In this document: one piece after another, positions 1-9,173 of the stretch
Layout of the letters: every line of letters begins with the position of its first letter
Position numbering within the stretch: the stretch's first letter is position 1
NCBI GenBank assembly: GCA_039714535.1
Contig: JBDLJC010000012.1
Coordinates: 1 to 64,000, forward strand
Reading direction: 5' to 3'
DNA from: JAGXFP01 sp039714535
GTDB taxonomy: Bacteria > Desulfobacterota > Desulfobulbia > Desulfobulbales > JAGXFP01
Length of the DNA: 64,000 bases
Notes under the pieces: generated by a model
Told to the model about the DNA's origin: nothing
Databases searched by the model: none
Seen by the model: the letters and a program-made list of their open reading frames with translations, nothing else
Translations under genes and position numbers: made by a program

Positions 1-1
1 G

Positions 2-3000
2 AACGTCTGCGCCCAACCGGTCGGTTACGTCCTGGACGATACCGACTGTAACGATAGCGACGATACCGTCTCGCCGACAGCCGTTGAAATCTGCGACGGT
101 CTGATTAATACCTGCGGCGGGTCCTTGCCGCTGGTCGAGATCGATAACGACAGCGACGGCTACGTTGAATGCACCATCGACGGCGGCGGCTGGGATACCC
201 TGCCGCTACTGCTCGGCGACGACTGTAACGATGCGGCCGTCGCTACCTACCCGGGTGCGACAGATGCACCTGGTGACGACCTTGACCAGAACTGTGACGA
301 CACTGTCGTCTGCTTCAATGATGGCGATCAGGACGGTTATGGCGCCTTGTCTTCGGCTGAATCCGGTTACGCCGCCGCCGGTGGCTTCGGTGCGGCAGGG
401 GCCTGCGGATCAACTACGGGTGACCTCTGGGCCGACAACAGTACCGACTGTAACGATGCCGACGCAACCGAGAACCCCGCTGTCATCTGGTATGCCGATG
501 GCGATCTTGACACTTACGGCGACCCGGCATCCTCAAATGTCTGTTCACGTGCTGCCGGTACCGATGTTACCGACAACCTCGACAACTGCCCGGCTGTGGC
601 CAATCCAGACCAGACCGATTCCAACTATAACGGTATTGGCGATGCCTGTGATCAAGCCGACACCGATGGTGATGGGATCAGAGATCAGGACGATACCGAG
701 CCGTTGATTCCCAATGACGATTCACCACTTCTATCCGGTGAATACCATGCCGCCGAATTCATGGATGACTATGTGTCGGCCGATGGCCAGTTCTTCAGTT
801 CTCGTGCATCCCTGTTTTTTAATGGTACGGACGTCGAGGGCCTCTATACTGAAGAAGCCACCACTTGCCAGGAGGCAGAACCGCAAAACTGCCCAGCACT
901 TGAATCTGGACCGTTCTTCTACAACCTTGAGAACGACTACTCGTTCACCATCTTCGGAGATACGGTTCTTGGTAACGTCTCGATGGATCCGGGCAACGAT
1001 GTCTTTTTGATCAATGATGCGGAGGTTGATCCTGATGACTCACTGATGCTGATGATCGGCGCCAGAAAAGGTGCCGGAATGGATAAATTTGCCCTTGCCG
1101 GCGAATACATCATAACCCAGATCACTGATACCCAGGTCTCCCAGACCGATCCGGGCCTGGCCATGTTCACCCAACGATTCGGCGCAACTTTCGAGCCTGA
1201 TAATATTACTTTCGCCCCGGCTGGCGCTTGGTATTACGCAACCCTGGCAGACATGCCGTGGGATTGTGATGAGGTCGGTAAATGTTTCCAGAGCTCCACC
1301 GATGAACGATATAGCTCCACTTTAGACGAGGTCGCCAACCCCAATCCGGATCCTGCCGAATATATACCTTATAGTGTAAGCGCAGATGGTCGATTCATGA
1401 TCGGCGCCACCGACTTGGGCTTTGTCTCTCCTGATGGCGAGCTGATGGTGATAATCGATACTGCTGCAGATCCGCTTCCCACTCCGATAGATGATACCAT
1501 CACCCTGTCAGTGGGGGTCCGTTATGCCGGAGCTGGCGGATCAATGGACAACTCCTCTATACAAGGTGAGTTCGCCTACCATGAAATGAAATATGATGAC
1601 CTTGCCACTCCAAGCACCCAGAACACCTATGCCTGGTTAACCTTCGATGGCCAGACCCCTGGCACCGGTAATTTCAAGATCATTGCCGATTCCACTGGTG
1701 GTTCGGGTGAGATGACGTTCACCTATGAAGTAACTCCGGGGGGCCAATTCTTGATAGAAACAACCCCGGCTGATGTTGATAATTTTCCTTTTGGGAACTT
1801 CCCTGAAATTGAAGATGTTGATCACAATGGCGATACCATCCTTGACTTGGCTGTATACGATCTCAAGGGTATTGTTTCCGCCAATGGAGATTACATCGTG
1901 GCCGGAGATGTTGACTGGCTCAATGCCGACCCAGGTCTCTCCTTCGGTGTAGGTATCAGGAAGCCACTGTCTCAGGTTGCTGCGCCAGGTTCGATAACTG
2001 TTCCTGCCACCAGCGCCACAGGTGACTACACAATAAGCTGGACAGCCTCATCCACGTCTGAAGTAAGTTATGAACTCCAGGAGGCCACTCAGTCTGATTT
2101 CTCAGATGCGGCTCTGGTATATGAAAGCGACTTCGGCGTAGATGGTGAAGTCCTTTCCTATGATGTTATCGGACAAACTGCAGGGGTTTACTACTATCGG
2201 GTACTTGCCAAGAAGGTTGGGATGACAAGTAGCGGATGGGTTTTTGGAGCTAATGAAATAGATGTATTGAGAACCGATGCCCCCGACTGGCTCTCTGTCC
2301 CAGCAACTGCAAGTGGTAACTCGATCCAGATCTTCTGGGATCCTTCAACTACGCCTGGAGTTAGTTACTTGGTCGAAATAGATACCGACCCGGCCTTTTC
2401 AAGCCCCACCGAGGCCTACAACGGCACCGCTACATCTATATATGCGCCAGTTGCTACCGGTAGCGGGTCCTATTACTTCAGGGTCAAGAGCAGGAAAGCC
2501 GGTATGGGCGATAGTTTCTACAAATCGTCACCGACCGGATGTGTCTTCACCGAGATGCCCGTTGTTGCGGGAACATCCTTTCTCTCGGTGCCGGCTACCG
2601 CCAGTGGTAACAGGATCCCGGTATTCTGGGGGGCTTCTGCTACTCCGGGGGTAACTTATATTGTCCAGATGGATAACGCCCCGGGCTTTCCAAGTCCTAC
2701 CGAGGTTTATAATGGCCCTAATACTTCTGTTAATGCCTTGGTGACTACCGGTAGTGATACCTACTACTTCAAGGTCAAGGCTAGAAAAGCCGGATTGGCG
2801 GACAGCAAATACAGAACATCCTCGACGGGCTGTGTATTTACAGAAGCTCCCGTTGCTGCGGGAACATCCTTTCTCTCGGTACCGGCTACCGCCAGCGGCA
2901 ACAGGATCGCGGTATTCTGGGGGGCTTCTGCTACTCCGGGGGTAACTTATATTGTCCAAATGGATAACGACCCGGCTTTTCCAAGTCCTACCGAGGTCTA

Positions 3001-3724
3001 TAATGGCCTTAATACTTCTGTTAATGCCTTGGTGACTACCGGTAGTGATACCTACTACTTCAAGGTCAAGGCTAGAAAAGCCGGTTTGGTCGATAGCCTC
3101 TACAGAACATCACCGACGGGCTGTGTGTTTACTGAAGCTCCCGTTGCTGCGGGAACATCCTTTCTCTCGGTACCGGCTACCGCCACTGGTAACAGGATCC
3201 CGGTCTTCTGGGGGGCTTCTGCTACTTCGGGGGTAACTTATATTGTCCAAATGGATAACGATCCAGCCTTCCCAAGTCCTACCGAGGTCTATAATGGCCT
3301 TAATACTTCTGTTAATGCCTTGGTGACTACCGGTAGTGACACCTACTACTTCAAGGTTAAGGCTAGAAAAGCCGGTTTGGTCGATAGCCTCTACAGAACA
3401 TCACCGACGGGCTGTGTGTTTACTGAAGCTCCCGTTGCTGCGGGAACATCCTTTCTCTCTGTACCAGCCACTGCCAGTGGAACCTCCGTTACGATCTCAT
3501 GGGGAGCGTCTGCCACTCCTGATGTCAATTACATTCTCGTAATGGATACCGACCCGGCCTTCACAAGTCCAGTTGAGGTATACAACAACACCGCCACCTC
3601 TACCGATGTAGCAATTGGCATAAGTGGTACCTACTACTTCAAGGTCAAGGCCAGGAAGACCGGTTTGGTCGATAGCCTCTACAGAAGCGTCCCAACTGGG
3701 TGCGTGTTTACTTTCGTGCCCTAA
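2..3724 (+). CDS. Large secreted protein with MopE-like metal-binding repeats and FN3-like modules (5' end outside window)
   Basis: The reading frame is open from base 2, so the gene is 5'-truncated by the window edge; the TTG at 125 is not a credible start. The first 230 or so codons carry Asp/Cys-rich units of the form DxDGY...DCND...PGA, as in MopE-type copper/metal-binding motifs and thrombospondin type 3 calcium repeats (DTDGDGIRDQDD near 660-700). The middle (about 720-1960) contains three related beta-rich modules ending in similar GARKGAG, GVRYAGAG and GVGIRKP segments. From about 1985 to the stop there are six fibronectin-III-like modules of about 97 residues, each with a YYF(R/K)VK(S/A)RKAG core and a GCVFTE linker. 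There is no membrane anchor or sorting signal at the C terminus. A cell-surface or exported adhesin-like or matrix protein is inferred; export could use the type II system encoded downstream, but nothing here proves that. The actual ligand is unknown. Confidence 0.85.
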   Translation, partial: NVCAQPVGYVLDDTDCNDSDDTVSPTAVEICDGLINTCGGSLPLVEIDNDSDGYVECTIDGGGWDTLPLLLGDDCNDAAVATYPGATDAPGDDLDQNCDDTVVCFNDGDQDGYGALSSAESGYAAAGGFGAAGACGSTTGDLWADNSTDCNDADATENPAVIWYADGDLDTYGDPASSNVCSRAAGTDVTDNLDNCPAVANPDQTDSNYNGIGDACDQADTDGDGIRDQDDTEPLIPNDDSPLLSGEYHAAEFMDDYVSADGQFFSSRASLFFNGTDVEGLYTEEATTCQEAEPQNCPALESGPFFYNLENDYSFTIFGDTVLGNVSMDPGNDVFLINDAEVDPDDSLMLMIGARKGAGMDKFALAGEYIITQITDTQVSQTDPGLAMFTQRFGATFEPDNITFAPAGAWYYATLADMPWDCDEVGKCFQSSTDERYSSTLDEVANPNPDPAEYIPYSVSADGRFMIGATDLGFVSPDGELMVIIDTAADPLPTPIDDTITLSVGVRYAGAGGSMDNSSIQGEFAYHEMKYDDLATPSTQNTYAWLTFDGQTPGTGNFKIIADSTGGSGEMTFTYEVTPGGQFLIETTPADVDNFPFGNFPEIEDVDHNGDTILDLAVYDLKGIVSANGDYIVAGDVDWLNADPGLSFGVGIRKPLSQVAAPGSITVPATSATGDYTISWTASSTSEVSYELQEATQSDFSDAALVYESDFGVDGEVLSYDVIGQTAGVYYYRVLAKKVGMTSSGWVFGANEIDVLRTDAPDWLSVPATASGNSIQIFWDPSTTPGVSYLVEIDTDPAFSSPTEAYNGTATSIYAPVATGSGSYYFRVKSRKAGMGDSFYKSSPTGCVFTEMPVVAGTSFLSVPATASGNRIPVFWGASATPGVTYIVQMDNAPGFPSPTEVYNGPNTSVNALVTTGSDTYYFKVKARKAGLADSKYRTSSTGCVFTEAPVAAGTSFLSVPATASGNRIAVFWGASATPGVTYIVQMDNDPAFPSPTEVYNGLNTSVNALVTTGSDTYYFKVKARKAGLVDSLYRTSPTGCVFTEAPVAAGTSFLSVPATATGNRIPVFWGASATSGVTYIVQMDNDPAFPSPTEVYNGLNTSVNALVTTGSDTYYFKVKARKAGLVDSLYRTSPTGCVFTEAPVAAGTSFLSVPATASGTSVTISWGASATPDVNYILVMDTDPAFTSPVEVYNNTATSTDVAIGISGTYYFKVKARKTGLVDSLYRSVPTGCVFTFVP
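2560..3724 (+). repeat. Tandem 291-bp in-frame repeats (FN3-like module array)
   Basis: Units begin near 2560, 2851, 3142 and 3433 with an exact 291-nt (97-codon) period. The middle units are almost identical at DNA level, whereas the units starting near 1985 and 2275 are clearly diverged. This pattern indicates recent duplication or gene conversion of the C-terminal modules. The last copy (from 3433) diverges after its first 45 bases or so. Copy number could vary between strains by recombination without shifting the frame. Confidence 0.9.
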
Positions 3725-3752
3725 TTGAATAAATCTGCCATATTAACTCCAT

Positions 3753-3786
3753 GAAAAAGCCCCTTGAAATTCCGGGGGCTTTTTCT
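3753..3786 (+). terminator. Intrinsic terminator after the repeat protein
   Basis: A run of A then GCCCC pairs with GGGGGC followed by a run of T, with a loop of about nine bases, 30 nt after the TAA stop at 3722-3724. The flanking A and T runs would extend the stem and could let it work in both directions. It isolates the repeat protein gene from the polysaccharide operon. Confidence 0.85.
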
Positions 3787-3970
3787 GTTTTCCTTATTGG
3801 CTCCAAAGGTTACTGACAAATCTTAGTTTCATATGTTAAGTCTGATCATGTTTATGGTTACAATTCTCCCAATTTTGGATAATATTTTAATGATTCAAAA
3901 GAACATTCCCAGTTAAGGCGTACTTCTTCCCCGAATTAATCGCATACCCATACAAGATGCTACACGCAAT

Positions 3971-5215
3971 ATGAAGCTGAAAAAGGTATTGAAACCTCCC
4001 AACAGTGTAGTTGTTAATACTACATACCTAACCATAGGATCTTTTTTATCCCAGATAGTATCCTTAATTGGCGCATTTTTTATCCCTCGTCTCCTTGGCC
4101 CGGCGGATTACGGAGCATATCAAACAGTCATCAATTTTGTCGGCATATTCTCTTTGTTTACTTTCTCCGGCATTAATAAAGTGGTTTTAAGAGAATGTTC
4201 AAAGCGACCGGAGTACGCAAAAGAAATCTTTGAAGAAACAATCGGCCTCAGATTACTGTTTTCGATATTTGCTTTTCTTCTTTGCGCAATAGTCGCCATT
4301 CTGATGGGATACGATAAAGGGACAAAGGTATTCATCGTTATTTATAGCGGATCATTACTTTATTCCGGCCTGCGAGATTCCGTTGACATTATATATCAGT
4401 TCAACAGGCGGATGGAGTTTATCTCTTTTTTTTCAATTTTACGGAATACCATATCAGTATCATTGTCGATTTTAGCTGTAATGGCAGGATATGGGGTGCT
4501 TACTCTCATATTGATCCAGATGGCAACTCAAGGAATAGTATTATTATCTAATTACCGAGTGAGTAAAAAACTGCTGAGATTCCGGCTTTTGTCGCATATT
4601 TTTCTCAACAAAAGAATAATCAGGCAAGGATTTAATTTCAGTTTATTGCAATTCCTTAACGTATTAAGTGGGAAAATAGATCTCGTGATGATATCCATCA
4701 TGGGAACAACTGCGGAAGTCGGACTCTATGCTTTAGCATACAATATCGTTGAGAGAGGTTTGATGGTCAGGCAATCTCTGTCACAAAGCCTTTTCCCGGT
4801 CTATGCAAAACTTCTTGAAGACAGAAACCTCGATGCTCGGATAGTGTTAAAACATACGGCGATAATCGCATTGCCGGCTTCTGCCCTATGCATCATTACC
4901 CCGCCACTCGCGAAATGGATAATACCTGTGTTGGCAGGTGAAAATTTCAAGCAATCTATTGCGATCATTAATGTCCTGGTCTACTTCCTATTGTTTAATT
5001 ATATAGTGGTACCTTTTGGGATATCATTACAGGCAAATAACAACGAATCAATTCAAATTCGCATTGGACTTTTAACTGCTCTGGCAAATATAACGCTTAA
5101 TATTATTTTTTATAGCAAATATGGTTTAGTAGGAATTGCATATTCAACATTGTTTACATATTTCATACATAGCTTCCTGATAACTATGCTTGGCTATATA
5201 AAACTAAAGGCTTAA
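3971..5215 (+). CDS. wzx: Wzx-type polysaccharide flippase (MOP superfamily)
   Basis: This 414-residue protein is strongly hydrophobic, with about twelve predicted membrane segments. The N-terminal stretch around residues 24-50 (FLSQIVSLIGAFF, then PRLLGPADYGAY) is the signature of polysaccharide-biosynthesis flippases. The family moves undecaprenyl-pyrophosphate-linked oligosaccharide repeat units across the inner membrane for assembly by a Wzy polymerase. It is the first gene of a co-directional run of thirteen genes ending at 18168 and lies 250 nt after the preceding gene's stop. Base composition is AT-richer than in the housekeeping genes of the window, as is usual for horizontally acquired glycan loci. 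Assignment to the superfamily is secure; the repeat-unit substrate is unknown. Confidence 0.85.
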   Translation: MKLKKVLKPPNSVVVNTTYLTIGSFLSQIVSLIGAFFIPRLLGPADYGAYQTVINFVGIFSLFTFSGINKVVLRECSKRPEYAKEIFEETIGLRLLFSIFAFLLCAIVAILMGYDKGTKVFIVIYSGSLLYSGLRDSVDIIYQFNRRMEFISFFSILRNTISVSLSILAVMAGYGVLTLILIQMATQGIVLLSNYRVSKKLLRFRLLSHIFLNKRIIRQGFNFSLLQFLNVLSGKIDLVMISIMGTTAEVGLYALAYNIVERGLMVRQSLSQSLFPVYAKLLEDRNLDARIVLKHTAIIALPASALCIITPPLAKWIIPVLAGENFKQSIAIINVLVYFLLFNYIVVPFGISLQANNNESIQIRIGLLTALANITLNIIFYSKYGLVGIAYSTLFTYFIHSFLITMLGYIKLKA

Positions 5216-5243
5216 TTCAATAGGCAGGGGTATTTATAACAAC

Positions 5244-6062
5244 ATGCGAGAAGACCCGGTTATTATCGTTGGGATGCACAGATCCGGCACGACTATTCTG
5301 GCGAAACTACTTTCAGAATGCGGTTTGTTTATCGGCAAGAAACTAGATACGCACAACGAGGCGATTTTCTTTAAGAGCTTGAACGATAGAGTGCTTCATA
5401 TTGCTCATACATACTGGGATAATCCTCTTAATATTGAACATTTGTTTAGCAATAAAAGGACAAGTGGCGCTGTTGAAATTGAAATGAGAAAGGTAGTATC
5501 AGGAAAGGATTTTCTGTTCGATTATGTCGGATGGGAAAATACGTTAAAATTCTTCAGAAATCCTTTTTTTTCCTGGGGGTGGAAAGAGCCGAGAACAACA
5601 GTAACATTACCGCTCTGGTTATCAATATTCCCAAAAGCAAAAATAATCTACGTTTACAGAAATGGGATCGATGTTGCAAACAGTTTAACTGAACGTGAAA
5701 AAAAACGTATTGGTTCAATTAACAGCCCTTTTTTTTCGTTGAGATGCCTTAATCTAATGGAATCTTTTCATCTATGGGAAGAGTACAATAGAATGTTAAT
5801 AGAACATTTATCTTTATTCCCAGATGTGCCGGTTCATAAGATCAGATATGAAGACCTCATAGACAATCCTAAAGAGCGGCTCAGGGATATGCTTGAATTC
5901 ATTGGCTTACCCTGTAAATCTCGACAATTGTCCAAATGCACAACAGCAATTAATAAAAACAGAATGTACAGTTTTATTAATGATCATTCTTTATTGGATT
6001 TCTATAAAGCCAATAAAGACACAGACCTTATGGTTAAGCTGAAATACGATAATATCATATGA
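5244..6062 (+). CDS. Sulfotransferase family protein (PAPS-dependent, polysaccharide-associated)
   Basis: The 272-residue product starts with a beta-strand followed by the 5'-phosphosulfate-binding loop GMHRSGTT (residues 10-17). A second motif, IYVYRNGIDVANSL around residue 130, matches the 3'-phosphate-binding segment of Stf0/sulfotransferase_3-type enzymes. There is no signal peptide, so it should act in the cytoplasm on a lipid-linked glycan, transferring sulfate from PAPS to a sugar hydroxyl. It overlaps the next gene by 4 nt (ATGA), indicating translational coupling. A second sulfotransferase lies two genes downstream, so sulfate decoration of the polymer is probable. Acceptor specificity cannot be read from the sequence. 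Confidence 0.8.
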   Translation: MREDPVIIVGMHRSGTTILAKLLSECGLFIGKKLDTHNEAIFFKSLNDRVLHIAHTYWDNPLNIEHLFSNKRTSGAVEIEMRKVVSGKDFLFDYVGWENTLKFFRNPFFSWGWKEPRTTVTLPLWLSIFPKAKIIYVYRNGIDVANSLTEREKKRIGSINSPFFSLRCLNLMESFHLWEEYNRMLIEHLSLFPDVPVHKIRYEDLIDNPKERLRDMLEFIGLPCKSRQLSKCTTAINKNRMYSFINDHSLLDFYKANKDTDLMVKLKYDNII

Positions 6063-7174
6063 TCAATGACAAGGAGCTTCCTCCCAAAATAATTCGTTTA
6101 GCCTGTTTTATTCAAGGAAAGCAAGTCCCTTCTTCACGATTTCGAATTCTAGGATACATAAAGCATTTGGAAAGCCGGGGCATAACTTGCACAATTTTCC
6201 CTCCATTGTTCTGTGGAAAATACGGTTGGGTGCCTTCTTTTGCCAGGGGGCCTTTACATATAGTTTTTAAGCGTATCTCTCAGATATGTTGCTATTTTCC
6301 CCTGAGGCTTTTTCAGATACTGTCAGCTGATCTTTCAAAATTCGATGTTGTTTTAATCCAGAAATCATTGATGGATTGGCCAAATTCAAGAATTCTTGAA
6401 AAATTGATTAAATCCAAAAACCGAAATATTATATTTGATATTGATGATGCCGAGTTTGCCAATATTGAAAACGTAAATTTTTTCTCAGATAAGTATGTAA
6501 TGGAGATATCATCAATTAGTAGGGTTGTTATTGCTGGCAATGAATTCCTAAAAGGTCATTTCAAAAAAAAGTGCAAGGAAGTTGTTGTACTCCCTACCAC
6601 AGTAGATGAGAATCGGTTCTCACCCAAAAATCGTCAAGAAGAAGTCACGTCATGCGTTGGTTGGACAGGGACAAGTTCAAATTTTCGTTACTTGTTTAAA
6701 CTCACGCCAGTGTTTGAGAAACTAGCTAAAAATACCAATGTTAAGTTTCTTATTATCAGCAATAAAAATTATATTCAAGAATTAGCGCACATTCCAAACA
6801 TGACCTTCACAAAATGGAATGTAAACCATGAAGTTGAGCAATTACACAATATCGATATCGGCGTAATGCCTCTAGAAAATGACCTGTGGACTCGTGGAAA
6901 ATGTGCCTTTAAACTCGTTCAGTATCAATCTATCGGTATCCCATCTGTCGTATCACCTGTTGGGGCAAACAAAGAAATCCAGAAAGAAGGTGTGACTGGA
7001 TATTTTGCACAAAACAATTCAGAGTGGCTTGAAAAACTTACTGAACTAGTTGAAAATCAGAAGCTTCGCGAAACAGTGGGATTTAATGCCCGCGAAAATT
7101 TCCTATCGACATTATCGATTGGAAGTAATGTTCGCGAAATAGCTAAAATAATTCATAAGTTGTTGGCTAAGTAA
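6059..7174 (+). CDS. Glycosyltransferase, GT-B fold (group 1-like)
   Basis: This 371-residue protein opens with a typical GT-B N-domain containing PSSRFRILGY (about residues 20-29), seen in a subgroup of group 1 glycosyltransferases that read a donor/acceptor near the N terminus. The C-domain holds the nucleotide-sugar pocket pattern KLVQYQSIGIPSVVSPVG (about residues 280-300). It has no membrane segment. The start ATG overlaps the TGA of the upstream sulfotransferase gene. It is expected to add one sugar to the lipid-linked repeat unit; donor and linkage are unknown. Confidence 0.75.
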   Translation: MINDKELPPKIIRLACFIQGKQVPSSRFRILGYIKHLESRGITCTIFPPLFCGKYGWVPSFARGPLHIVFKRISQICCYFPLRLFQILSADLSKFDVVLIQKSLMDWPNSRILEKLIKSKNRNIIFDIDDAEFANIENVNFFSDKYVMEISSISRVVIAGNEFLKGHFKKKCKEVVVLPTTVDENRFSPKNRQEEVTSCVGWTGTSSNFRYLFKLTPVFEKLAKNTNVKFLIISNKNYIQELAHIPNMTFTKWNVNHEVEQLHNIDIGVMPLENDLWTRGKCAFKLVQYQSIGIPSVVSPVGANKEIQKEGVTGYFAQNNSEWLEKLTELVENQKLRETVGFNARENFLSTLSIGSNVREIAKIIHKLLAK

Positions 7175-7232
7175 ATTTGTTAGATGTAAAATCGTAATTT
7201 TTCAAATCAGCAAGTGAAAGAGATTTGTTTTC

Positions 7233-8036
7233 ATGAAAAGAATAACAATAGAGAAGATTGACTGCAAAATCAGAACGTATATAAAAAACATCTGTTTTGG
7301 GCTGAGAAGCCCGGCAGATCAGACCGTACCGGTTTTCATTATGGGATATGGACGTTCCGGTTCTACTATGCTACTGAATGTTTTTGAGCGCGATCTTCGT
7401 GCGCAAACTTTTGGAGAGGACCATCCCTCCGTAGCCAAAAACTTCATGCTCGATTACAACCGCCTTTCAAAAACAGTAAATAAATCTAAAGCAAGTGTCA
7501 TGGTTTTAAAACCGATTCTAAACTCCTTTGAAATTTCAAAACTCTTAGCTGAATATCCAAATGGCTACTTCCTTTGGCTTATTAGAGATTATAAGGACGT
7601 TGTAGCTTCAGCGTTGAAAAAATTCGGCCCTGTCGTAGCCGACTATATGAAGGATTTTATAGAAAGAGGAACAGGCGACAATTGGATATCACAGACAATG
7701 CCTTCCAATATTCGAGATATCATTCTTAGCCATATCAAGAACCAAACTCTTGAAACACAAGACTGGATGGCCCTAGTTTGGTGGGCAACTAATTATATGG
7801 TCATGGATAAAAAATTAGCTAAGCATAATAATGTTATTATTATTCGCTATCGAGAGTTGGTAAACGACCCGGGGAAAATATTAAACGAAGTGTATAAACG
7901 ATTACATTTACCTTATAATAAAAAATTGGTGAACCATATCCACCAAAAATCAATCGGTAAGGGCAAAAACATCCACTTCAATCACTCAGTTAACTTATTA
8001 TGTTCTGATCTGGAAAAAGATATTTATACTAGCTAA
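7233..8036 (+). CDS. Second sulfotransferase family protein
   Basis: The 267-residue product has the PAPS loop MGYGRSGSTML at residues 37-47 and, near the C-terminal third, the IIRYREL segment that follows the core fold of sulfotransferases. A WLIRDYKDV segment near residue 112 fits the 3'-phosphosulfate-binding strand and helix. It is not a close copy of the sulfotransferase at 5244, so the two probably modify different positions or sugars. Spacing of 58 nt from the previous gene still fits one operon. It could instead be a non-sulfating member of the P-loop sulfotransferase clan, but the conserved loop argues for PAPS use. Confidence 0.75.
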   Translation: MKRITIEKIDCKIRTYIKNICFGLRSPADQTVPVFIMGYGRSGSTMLLNVFERDLRAQTFGEDHPSVAKNFMLDYNRLSKTVNKSKASVMVLKPILNSFEISKLLAEYPNGYFLWLIRDYKDVVASALKKFGPVVADYMKDFIERGTGDNWISQTMPSNIRDIILSHIKNQTLETQDWMALVWWATNYMVMDKKLAKHNNVIIIRYRELVNDPGKILNEVYKRLHLPYNKKLVNHIHQKSIGKGKNIHFNHSVNLLCSDLEKDIYTS

Positions 8037-8061
8037 AACATTATTCATTTGAATCACTCAT

Positions 8062-9147
8062 ATGAACTCTAAAAAGAAATTAGTAGTGATCTTGCCTCGA
8101 ATACTCGAAGAGTTTAGTGGTGGTGCCGAGCTGCAGACAAGTTATCTCATCAAGAGTGCTGTCTCTAAAGGAATTGATGTCCATTACATCTTCCTTTCAA
8201 CCTGCCCAAATACAAAGTCAGAAAAAAATGATGCTAAACTAGCTCCTCTCCCAGGTCGAGACTTATTTTTAAAGCTGGGCAATATTACTTACCCATATTT
8301 CATCCGTGTCCAAGAAGCTCTAGCAAATATTAAACCTGACATCATATATAATCGAACAGGCACCGCTTTAACAGGAGCCGCAGCCTACTACGCAAAAAAC
8401 AATAATTGCCGCCTCATTTTCCACATCGCTAGTGACATAGACGTTACACTCAGAATGCTTCCTTGGAATAAACCTTGGCTAATTCCTGAAGATATGATTA
8501 CTCAATATGGGATCAGAAATGCTGACATTATTATTGCCCAGACCAACTTTCAAGTAAGTGAATTGATGCGTAATTACAACCGTAAGGGAATTATCATCCC
8601 AAACGGTCATCCTATTCCTCCTGATTTTGTTAAATCTGAAGAATTGATTACAGTTCTATGGATAGCTAACTGGAAACACGTCAAAAAACCGGAACTATTC
8701 GTCAGGCTAGTTGAAGAAATAGGCCAACAATCGAATGTTCGTTTTTTAATGATAGGTCGTACTGGGGGGTATGACGATTTAGTCAAAAAGGCAAAAAACA
8801 ATAATATTGAAGTAATGGGTGAAATCCCCAACGAAAGGGTAAATGAAATTCTTAATCAAAGTCACATTCTAGTCAATACCAGCCAAACGGAAGGGTTTAG
8901 CAACACCTTTATCCAAGCATGGCTACGGCGCGTACCAGTTGTAAGTCTTAAAGTCGATCCTGATAAAATTATTCAAAATAAGCAACTCGGTTTATGCTCT
9001 GGTGATTTTTCTAATTTCATTCAGAACACTAGGAAACTTATTGAGGACCACAATCTACGTAACACAATGGGATCTAAAGCGAGAAAATATGCGACCATGC
9101 AACATTCTTTAGGGAACATAGATAAATTACTTAAAGTTATGCTCTAA
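8062..9147 (+). CDS. Glycosyltransferase family 4-like protein
   Basis: This is a 361-residue GT-B protein with an N-terminal segment (VILPRILEEFSGGAELQ, residues 9-25) of the kind that begins GT4 enzymes that act on lipid-linked acceptors. The C-terminal donor-site motif NTSQTEGFSNTFIQAW lies near residues 273-288 and contains the E-F-N-E/Q type helix start; the second glutamate of the classic EX7E pair is replaced by Gln in this protein. It is cytoplasmic and follows the sulfotransferase gene by 25 nt. Retaining transfer of one hexose or amino sugar is likely. The Gln replacement may tune or weaken catalysis. Confidence 0.75.
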   Translation: MNSKKKLVVILPRILEEFSGGAELQTSYLIKSAVSKGIDVHYIFLSTCPNTKSEKNDAKLAPLPGRDLFLKLGNITYPYFIRVQEALANIKPDIIYNRTGTALTGAAAYYAKNNNCRLIFHIASDIDVTLRMLPWNKPWLIPEDMITQYGIRNADIIIAQTNFQVSELMRNYNRKGIIIPNGHPIPPDFVKSEELITVLWIANWKHVKKPELFVRLVEEIGQQSNVRFLMIGRTGGYDDLVKKAKNNNIEVMGEIPNERVNEILNQSHILVNTSQTEGFSNTFIQAWLRRVPVVSLKVDPDKIIQNKQLGLCSGDFSNFIQNTRKLIEDHNLRNTMGSKARKYATMQHSLGNIDKLLKVML

Positions 9148-9173
9148 ATTTAAATATTGATTCAATACATTCT

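Noticed and set aside
165..707. Alternative-frame open stretches inside the metal-repeat region
   Set aside because: They shadow the Asp/Cys-rich reading frame, have biased Met/Thr/Pro composition and no ribosome site.
2528..2959. Minus-strand open stretch under the FN3 repeats
   Set aside because: It repeats with the same 291-nt period as the plus-strand modules, a byproduct of the tandem DNA repeat.
125..3724. Starting the first protein at the TTG at 125
   Set aside because: The same frame is open back to base 2 and already encodes a metal-repeat unit, so the gene starts outside the window.
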